A stretch of 21,326 nucleotides of DNA from an uncultured Rikenellaceae bacterium (GTDB lineage: Bacteria; Bacteroidota; Bacteroidia; Bacteroidales; Rikenellaceae): contig CAJURV010000034.1 of assembly GCA_910588925.1 (NCBI GenBank), positions 1-21,326 of the forward strand, in the 5' to 3' direction. Below, one piece after another: positions 16,596-21,326 of this stretch. Under the pieces are notes generated by a model that did not search any database, was not told where the DNA came from, and saw only the letters and a program-made list of their open reading frames with translations. How positions within the stretch are numbered: the stretch's first letter is position 1; every line of letters starts with the position of its first letter. The translations under genes were made by a program, and so were the position numbers.

Positions 16596-17972
16596 TCACA
16601 ACGCCGCCACCACAGCCTTTACACCTCCGGCCAGCTCCTCGGCGCGACTTTCCGTACGGGCCTCGCTGTATATACGGATGATAGGCTCGGTATTGGACTT
16701 GCGAAGATGCACCCATCCGTCGGCGAAATCTATCTTAACGCCGTCTATGTCGGTGATACGCTCTGCGGAGTAGTGCTCCTTAACGGCTCTCAATATGGCG
16801 TCCACATCGGTAGAGGGTGAAAGGTCGATCCTGTTCTTGACTATATGGTAATCGGGATAAGTCGCCCTAAGCGACGTCATAGTCAACCCCTTAGCCACAT
16901 AGTGAGTGAGGAACAGCGCCACCCCCACGAGCGCGTCGCGGCCGTAGTGAAGCTCGGGATATATAACACCGCCGTTACCCTCACCGCCTATCACGGCTCC
17001 GGTCTCTTTCATCTTGGCGACTACGTTGACCTCGCCCACAGCGGCGGCGGAGTACGAGCATCCGTGAGAAGCGGTGACATCGGCCAACGCGCGCGATGAA
17101 CTCAAGTTAGACACCGTAGCCCCGGGGGTATGCGACAGGACGTAATCTGCCACGGCAACCAAAGTGTACTCCTCGCCGAACATGGTACCGTCCTCCGATA
17201 TGAGAGCCAAACGGTCCACGTCCGGGTCGACCACTATACCCATAGCTGCGCCGTTAGCCGGTACGGCCGCGGCTATCTCGGTAAGATTTGCGGGGATGGG
17301 CTCCGGATTATGCGAAAAACGGCCCGTTGGCTCGCAATTAAGACGCACCACCTCCACGCCCATGCGTTCGAGAAGTTTGGGAATAACCACGCCGCCGACA
17401 GAATCGACAGCGTCGACCACAACTTTGAGACCGGCGGCTCTCACGGCGTCGGCATTCACCAGCGGAAGCGCCAACACCGCCTCTATGTGCTCCTCGTCGT
17501 AAGAGGTGCGTTCGGCATTACCGAGAGCATCCACATCGGCATAATGAAAATCTTCTGCCTCGGCCATGCGCAAAACCTCGGCGCCGGCCGCCGCATCGAG
17601 AAACTCTCCTTTGGGGCCGAGCAGTTTAAGGGCGTTCCACTGTTTGGGATTATGGCTGGCTGTCAATATTATACCACCGTCAGCACCGAACCCGGTAACA
17701 GCCATCTCGGTGGTAGGGGTGGTGGCAAGGCCTATATTTACCACATCGACGCCGCAACCCATGAGCGTGCCCTCCACTACTGAGGCGACCATCTCTCCAG
17801 AGATACGCGCATCGCGACCCAGCACCACCTTGAGCCTCTTCGCGCCTTTACCTGCGCCCAACCACCTGCAATATGCCGAAACGAAACGGACCAGGTCCAA
17901 CGGGGTAAGATTATCGCCTACGGCACCGCCTATAGTTCCGCGTATGCCCGAGATAGATTTAATGAGTGTCAT
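16596..17972 (-). CDS. glmM: Phosphoglucosamine mutase (alpha-D-phosphohexomutase)
   Basis: Interconverts glucosamine-6-phosphate and glucosamine-1-phosphate on the route to UDP-GlcNAc for peptidoglycan and lipid A; 458 residues. The start MTLIKSISGIRGT is typical. The open frame continues 40 codons upstream with no family similarity, into the kdsC end, so I chose the ATG at 17972. The phosphoserine is Ser106 in TASHNP, the metal loop is DPDVDR, the sugar loop is GEGNGG and the phosphate loop is RKSNTEPIIRIYSEA. GEGNGG differs from the GEQSGH of E. coli GlmM and is common in Bacteroidota and archaeal enzymes, so phosphomannomutase activity cannot be excluded. It lies 77 bases after kdsC, with a possible -7 box at 18008-18015. 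Confidence 0.88.
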   Translation of the reverse strand: MTLIKSISGIRGTIGGAVGDNLTPLDLVRFVSAYCRWLGAGKGAKRLKVVLGRDARISGEMVASVVEGTLMGCGVDVVNIGLATTPTTEMAVTGFGADGGIILTASHNPKQWNALKLLGPKGEFLDAAAGAEVLRMAEAEDFHYADVDALGNAERTSYDEEHIEAVLALPLVNADAVRAAGLKVVVDAVDSVGGVVIPKLLERMGVEVVRLNCEPTGRFSHNPEPIPANLTEIAAAVPANGAAMGIVVDPDVDRLALISEDGTMFGEEYTLVAVADYVLSHTPGATVSNLSSSRALADVTASHGCSYSAAAVGEVNVVAKMKETGAVIGGEGNGGVIYPELHYGRDALVGVALFLTHYVAKGLTMTSLRATYPDYHIVKNRIDLSPSTDVDAILRAVKEHYSAERITDIDGVKIDFADGWVHLRKSNTEPIIRIYSEARTESRAEELAGGVKAVVAAL

Positions 17973-18007
17973 ATATAATCGTGTTTTTAATTTTAAAGAA
18001 GTTTGTG

Positions 18008-18015
18008 TAAAGTTA
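18008..18015 (-). promoter_or_regulatory. Possible -7 box of glmM
   Basis: On the minus strand TAACTTTA differs from TAnnTTTG by one base, 35 bases upstream of the chosen glmM start, in an AT-rich stretch. There is no clear -33 element. It supports starting glmM at 17972 rather than further upstream. Confidence 0.35.
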
Positions 18016-18049
18016 ATATTTTTTCGGGACTGAATAAGCCTAACATACG

Positions 18050-18586
18050 TTACCGCGAAAAGATATCGTTTTCCGACCCCGCATGCGCCCATCGCCCTTG
18101 AGCCCTAAGCACCTGCTCTACGACGTCGCGCACGCATCCGCGTCCTCCGCCCAGATGCGACACATATCGCGACACCGACTTCACCTCCGGCACTGCATCG
18201 TTGGGGCATACGGGCACCCCTACGGCAGCCATAGCCTCCGCGTCGGGCACATCGTCGCCCATGAACAGCACCCGCTTCATATCCACGCCGTTAGCCTCGG
18301 CAAAGGCCCTTACCGACCGTAACTTATCTCCGCAACCCAACTCCACGTGTTTAACGCCGAGACTTTCGAAACGACGTCTTACGGCCTCGCCGCGACCACC
18401 CGATATAAGGGCTACCGGATAACCGCGTTTGACAGCCAGCGACACGGCGAACCCGTCACGGGCATTGAATGTGCGGCACGCCTCGTAATCGGGCGGCAAC
18501 AGGGTCAACGAACCGTCGGTGAATACGCCGTCGCAATCGAAAACGAAAGCCTCCACCAATGATAGATCCTCTTTGAAATTTGCCAT
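18050..18586 (-). CDS. kdsC: 3-deoxy-D-manno-octulosonate 8-phosphate phosphatase (KdsC type)
   Basis: A HAD-superfamily phosphatase of 178 residues that releases phosphate from Kdo-8-phosphate, a step toward the Kdo of lipopolysaccharide. Motif I is Asp17/Asp19 in FDCDGVFTDG, motif II is Ser62 in ISGG, motif III is Lys88 and motif IV is GDDVPD with Asp111, Asp112 and Asp115. The absence of a large cap domain and the short length fit the tetrameric KdsC group. Its ATG overlaps the stop of the DUF2520 gene by one base (TAATG), so the two are translationally coupled; this gene pair recurs in Bacteroidota. A related sugar-acid phosphatase is the main alternative. Confidence 0.88.
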   Translation of the reverse strand: MANFKEDLSLVEAFVFDCDGVFTDGSLTLLPPDYEACRTFNARDGFAVSLAVKRGYPVALISGGRGEAVRRRFESLGVKHVELGCGDKLRSVRAFAEANGVDMKRVLFMGDDVPDAEAMAAVGVPVCPNDAVPEVKSVSRYVSHLGGGRGCVRDVVEQVLRAQGRWAHAGSENDIFSR

Positions 18587-19446
18587 TATTTACGGGTTTT
18601 CATTATAGACTCTGTGATAAGGTCATATACGGCAGACAGATGGGCGTCGCCAGCCAGCATCGCTTTATGACGTTCTATGGTGGTAACGTCGCCTCTCGAG
18701 GCGGGACCGGTCTGACAATCGTGAGGGTCGACCCCCGCCGTGGCCGCTCTTAACGAAGCCCCGGCCACCAACGGCCTCAACAACTCGTAATCTATTCCAT
18801 AGGAAGAACATAGCTCGAAAGCCAACGACTGCATCCGCACGGCGAAATTATTGGCGAACACCGCCGCCAGATGCACCATGCCGCGCTCCTTGGAGCCCAT
18901 GACGGCATAACGCGAACCGAGCGCACCGGCAAGCGACGACAGCATATCGGCAGCCGAACTGTCGGAACCCTCTATCAAAAGCGGCGCGGAGGCAAAATCG
19001 TCGCACCGGCCGGTAAAGCTAAGCAAAGGATAGAATACGCCTCTGTGCGGCAGACGTGCGTCCAACTTAGATAGCGGCACCGTCCCCGAGGTATGGGCCA
19101 CAACGGTATCGCGCCACGACATGCCGTCCGACGAAGCCATATCGGCCACACGCGACGACACTTCCGCCACCGCATCGTCGCTGACGGCGATTATGACACA
19201 GTCGGACGGACGGATATCGTCCATAAGAACCCACTCCGCACCGCAACCGGCAGCCGCGTCGGCAATCTTACCTGCATCGCGTCCCGACATCACCGTACGG
19301 CAACCCGCCGACACCAGAGCCGACGACAAGGCCCGTGCCACACGTCCGCCGCCCACTACGGTGACGCTATACCGGCATGTCGGGGAGCTTTTCGGGAGCG
19401 ACGTGCCGTTCCGAGAGCTTAGGTATTCTGATTCCGAGCCATCCAT
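18586..19446 (-). CDS. Rossmann-fold and DUF2520 domain protein
   Basis: A 286-residue NAD(P)-binding protein related to F420-dependent NADP reductase and ketopantoate-reductase-like dehydrogenases. The dinucleotide loop is VGGGRVARA (31-39), and a helical DUF2520 half follows from about residue 160. The reaction is unknown. The only ATG in frame lies 26 codons before the first strand, inside the coding end of nhaC, giving an 80-base overlap in a different frame. The next possible start (GTG within the first strand) would damage the fold. The stop overlaps kdsC by one base. The gene order DUF2520-kdsC suggests an envelope-related role, but that is inference from position. Confidence 0.85.
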   Translation of the reverse strand: MDGSESEYLSSRNGTSLPKSSPTCRYSVTVVGGGRVARALSSALVSAGCRTVMSGRDAGKIADAAAGCGAEWVLMDDIRPSDCVIIAVSDDAVAEVSSRVADMASSDGMSWRDTVVAHTSGTVPLSKLDARLPHRGVFYPLLSFTGRCDDFASAPLLIEGSDSSAADMLSSLAGALGSRYAVMGSKERGMVHLAAVFANNFAVRMQSLAFELCSSYGIDYELLRPLVAGASLRAATAGVDPHDCQTGPASRGDVTTIERHKAMLAGDAHLSAVYDLITESIMKTRK

Positions 19447-20833
19447 AAATTATCGTAATTATGGGACTAAGATAGCAAAAAAATGTAAAAGGGGCGTATG
19501 CGGCAGTAGCCACGCCGAGAATAGCCGCCTGCGTGGCCCCGCATGTATTCCACGGTATAAGCACGGAGGTGACGGTAGCGGAGTCTTCGAGCGTACGACT
19601 AAGCAACTGCGGGGCGATGTCGGCCCGTTCGTAGGAGCGCACGAACATTTTACCCGGTATCACTATCGACATATACTGGTCGCCGGTGGCTACATTGAAC
19701 AGTAGACATGTACCGGAGGTGGCGGTAACGAGACCTCCCGAACGTCGCACCCGCCGAGTGATAGCGTACGTCAGGCGTTCGAGGAAATGACCCGACTCCA
19801 GCATACCGCCGAATATCATGGCCGAAACGATCAACCACACCGTATCCAACATGCCAGCCATACCGCCGGTGGAGAGCAATTCGTCTATGACACCGTCGCC
19901 GGAGCTCACCTCCGTAGCTCCGAACATGCCCATAGAGACTGTTTTATATACACCGACCGCCGAAAGGTCGCCGCCCGAAAGCCCGGATATCATCTCCCGC
20001 TGAAAACACACGGCGGACAGCGCTCCGAGAAGAGCACCCACGAAAAGCACCGGAATAGCCGGCATCTTACGCACTATCATAACCACCACTACCAGCGGTA
20101 TCAGGAAAAACCACGGCGAAACGTTATAGAGCGAAGCTATGCCCTCCTGTATCCTTACGGCGTCGCCGGCCCCTTCGTGCACTCCGGCGACAGTCATAAC
20201 CACGAATATTACAATGGTTATAGCTATAGATGGGGCGGTGGTATTCATCATATATTTTATATGCGTGAACAGAGGTGTACCCGCCACAGCCGAGGCCAGA
20301 TTAGTGGTGTCGGAGAGAGGCGAAACCTTGTCTCCGAAATAGGCGCCTGAAATGATCGCACCTGCCACCACCGCAGGGTCGAAACCGAGGGCATCGCCTA
20401 TACCCAGCAACGCCACGCCTATGGTGGCGATGGTAGACCACGAGCTTCCGATGGATACCGACACCACCGCGCACAACACCACGGTAGCAGGCAGGAAATA
20501 TTCGGGTTTCAACACATCGAGACCGTAATATATCATAGACGGCACCACCCCGCCCATCATCCAGCTCCCGGACAGCATGCCTATTATAAGCAATATGATA
20601 ATAGCCGACAACGACGAGGTAATGGTGCGCACAACACCATCCATAAGCTCGTTCCATGTGACACCGTTATACATGGCTATCACCGCCGCCACAGCCGACG
20701 CCACCATGAGAGCCAACTGATTGGCTCCCGAAAGCGTATAATCGCCGAGGTAAAAGACATTGAACATAATCATGCCCACCAAAGCGACAATAGGCAAAAG
20801 CGACTGTATTATTCCGGGACTCTTCTGGCTCAT
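19367..20833 (-). CDS. nhaC: NhaC family Na+/H+ antiporter
   Basis: An inner-membrane secondary transporter of 488 residues with about eleven hydrophobic segments across its whole length. The stretch GAIISGAYFGDKVSPLSD, followed by TTNLAS, is the conserved core of NhaC-type antiporters, and SIGSSWSTIATIG precedes it. It exchanges sodium (or a related cation or organic acid) for protons; some family members are malate/lactate antiporters, so the exact substrates are open. It heads a probable transcript with DUF2520 and kdsC and has a predicted promoter at 20862-20894. Its last 80 bases overlap the DUF2520 start. Confidence 0.92.
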   Translation of the reverse strand: MSQKSPGIIQSLLPIVALVGMIMFNVFYLGDYTLSGANQLALMVASAVAAVIAMYNGVTWNELMDGVVRTITSSLSAIIILLIIGMLSGSWMMGGVVPSMIYYGLDVLKPEYFLPATVVLCAVVSVSIGSSWSTIATIGVALLGIGDALGFDPAVVAGAIISGAYFGDKVSPLSDTTNLASAVAGTPLFTHIKYMMNTTAPSIAITIVIFVVMTVAGVHEGAGDAVRIQEGIASLYNVSPWFFLIPLVVVVMIVRKMPAIPVLFVGALLGALSAVCFQREMISGLSGGDLSAVGVYKTVSMGMFGATEVSSGDGVIDELLSTGGMAGMLDTVWLIVSAMIFGGMLESGHFLERLTYAITRRVRRSGGLVTATSGTCLLFNVATGDQYMSIVIPGKMFVRSYERADIAPQLLSRTLEDSATVTSVLIPWNTCGATQAAILGVATAAYAPFTFFCYLSPIITIIYGWLGIRIPKLSERHVAPEKLPDMPV

Positions 20834-20861
20834 AATTACAATTACGATCTATTTTCCGACA

Positions 20862-20894
20862 CAAAAATAGTCGTTTCCCACGACGTGACGCAAA
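20862..20894 (-). promoter_or_regulatory. Predicted promoter of nhaC
   Basis: On the minus strand TTTG (20891-20894) is followed after 21 bases by TATTTTTG (20862-20869), an exact -7 match. The leader to the ATG at 20833 would be about 22 bases. TTGC motifs at roughly helical spacing overlap and lie upstream of the -33 element. Confidence 0.65.
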
Positions 20895-20996
20895 ATAATC
20901 GCAAAGAAAGGCAAGGAATCGGCAAGCAAAGCCTATTGAGAGACGAAAAAAAGGCTACAGAACTCACCGAGGATATGCGCATTAGCCGTAAGTAGT

Positions 20997-21018
20997 CTCG
21001 CTCCGTGTCAGGAGCGAG
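20997..21018. repeat. Hairpin in first repeat spacer
   Basis: CTCGCTCC (20997-21004) pairs exactly with GGAGCGAG (21011-21018) around a six-base loop, starting eight bases after the first core repeat. No U-tract follows on the plus strand. Confidence 0.55.
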
Positions 21019-21023
21019 GCACA

Positions 21024-21051
21024 AACTTGCGCTTCGTTAGAAGTGCAAGTT
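21024..21051. repeat. 12-bp hairpin in first repeat spacer
   Basis: AACTTGCGCTTC (21024-21035) pairs with GAAGTGCAAGTT (21040-21051) with a single G-T pair around the four-base loop GTTA. It is the longest stem in the region and lies right after the hairpin at 20997-21018. Confidence 0.6.
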
Positions 21052-21130
21052 ATCGGACACAATTCCGCTCGCGAGACGATAAAATGCTATAAGACTTACT
21101 AAAAGTATGCGCATTAGCCGAACTACTCAT

Positions 21131-21147
21131 GCGGCACGAGGTGCCGC
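21131..21147. repeat. Hairpin in second repeat spacer
   Basis: GCGGCAC (21131-21137) pairs exactly with GTGCCGC (21141-21147) around GAG. It sits ten bases after the second core repeat, much as the hairpin at 20997 sits after the first, but its sequence is unrelated. Confidence 0.5.
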
Positions 21148-21172
21148 TCCCAAGAGAACTACAAGTAATTAA

Positions 21173-21188
21173 CCCGACAGAGGTTGGG
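21173..21188. repeat. Hairpin in second repeat spacer
   Basis: CCCGAC (21173-21178) pairs with GTTGGG (21183-21188), including one G-T, around AGAG. It is the second hairpin of this spacer, as in the first spacer. Confidence 0.4.
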
Positions 21189-21326
21189 AAAGCCGCCGGC
21201 GAGCAGATAAAACCACTTCACACCCAAAGATATGCGCATTAACCGCAAGTCGCAGGCATGCTTGCCCTAGTACACAACCGCAGACCGCAGGGCGCCGAAG
21301 GTTTTTAGACCTCAAAAATCGTCGAT

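Larger units (their letters stand above)
20938..21245. repeat. Three-copy composite repeat, spacing 132 and 125 bases
   Basis: The core TATGCGCATTAGCCG occurs at 20974-20988 and 21106-21120, and with one change (TTAACCG) at 21231-21245. Each core is preceded, 18-22 bases earlier, by a second block: GAGAGACGAAAAAA (20938-20951), GCGAGACGATAAAA (21071-21084) and GCGAGCAGATAAAA (21199-21212). The two blocks thus form a unit of about 50 bases. The sequence between units differs but is full of hairpins. In the third copy the minus strand reads TATCTTTG just after the core, matching a -7 box; copies one and two are degenerate there. It is not a CRISPR: the spacers are over 100 bases and the repeats are imperfect. 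Confidence 0.65.
20895..21326. other. Gene-free region with composite repeats and hairpins
   Basis: No open frame here looks like a gene; a 60-codon minus-strand frame at 20842-21024 only spans the nhaC promoter. The stretch contains three copies of a composite repeat (about 20938-21245) and at least four strong hairpins. It continues to the window edge. Confidence 0.6.

Noticed and set aside
17973..18092. A 40-codon N-terminal extension of glmM
   Set aside because: It has no similarity to phosphohexomutases and overlaps the end of kdsC; the normal family start is the ATG at 17972.
20974..21245. CRISPR array or integron attC cassettes
   Set aside because: Only three imperfect repeats, spacers over 100 bases and filled with hairpins, no cas genes; the integron core-site pairs (GTTRRRY/RYYYAAC) are not present.

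Overview
The window looks like a piece of a Bacteroidales chromosome (phylum Bacteroidota). Several lines support this. Gene families largely restricted to that phylum are present (DUF2851, DUF3822 and the Rossmann/DUF2520 protein). SecA is the long form, about 1,100 residues with the N-terminal insertion usual in the phylum. A two-subunit 2-oxoacid:ferredoxin oxidoreductase is present. Promoters carry the phylum's -7 box TAnnTTTG, often with TTTG 19-21 bases upstream. The genes are ordinary housekeeping or conserved accessory genes. I see no phage, insertion sequence, CRISPR array, rRNA or tRNA.

Layout. 1-665: gene-free, with short GC-rich hairpins ending in a strong terminator. 666-3560 (minus): korA-korB, anaerobic 2-oxoacid metabolism, with its own promoter and a 15-bp palindrome in the leader. 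3888-5309 (minus): a compact RecD/UvrD-like helicase. 5419-8670 (plus): a membrane-anchored protein of unknown function, DUF3822, RsmD (16S rRNA methyltransferase) and DUF2851; the first two overlap. 8852-12142 (plus): secA behind its own -7 box. 12340-12918 (plus): a SUFU-domain protein with a probable TTG start. 13031-13726 (plus): a Dph6-like ATP pyrophosphatase with a textbook promoter. 13775-20833 (minus): surE, an aminopeptidase P, glmM, kdsC, a DUF2520 Rossmann protein and an NhaC-type antiporter. nhaC, DUF2520 and kdsC are joined by overlaps and probably form one transcript. 20834-21326: gene-free, with a three-copy composite repeat whose spacers are full of hairpins.

How the genes work together. 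KdsC (Kdo for lipopolysaccharide) and GlmM (glucosamine-1-phosphate for peptidoglycan and lipid A) are envelope-precursor enzymes. They sit beside the DUF2520 oxidoreductase-like protein and the sodium/proton antiporter. The 5419-7302 block links an envelope-facing protein of unknown function to an actin-like-fold candidate (DUF3822) and a ribosome methyltransferase.

I found no clear new defence or mobile system. The best leads are the composite repeat array at the right end, the paired hairpin units at the left end, the overlapping 205-aa/DUF3822 pair with sharply different isoleucine codon use, and the orphan SUFU gene. No searches could be run: family names come from recognising motifs, and all regulatory sites are predictions.
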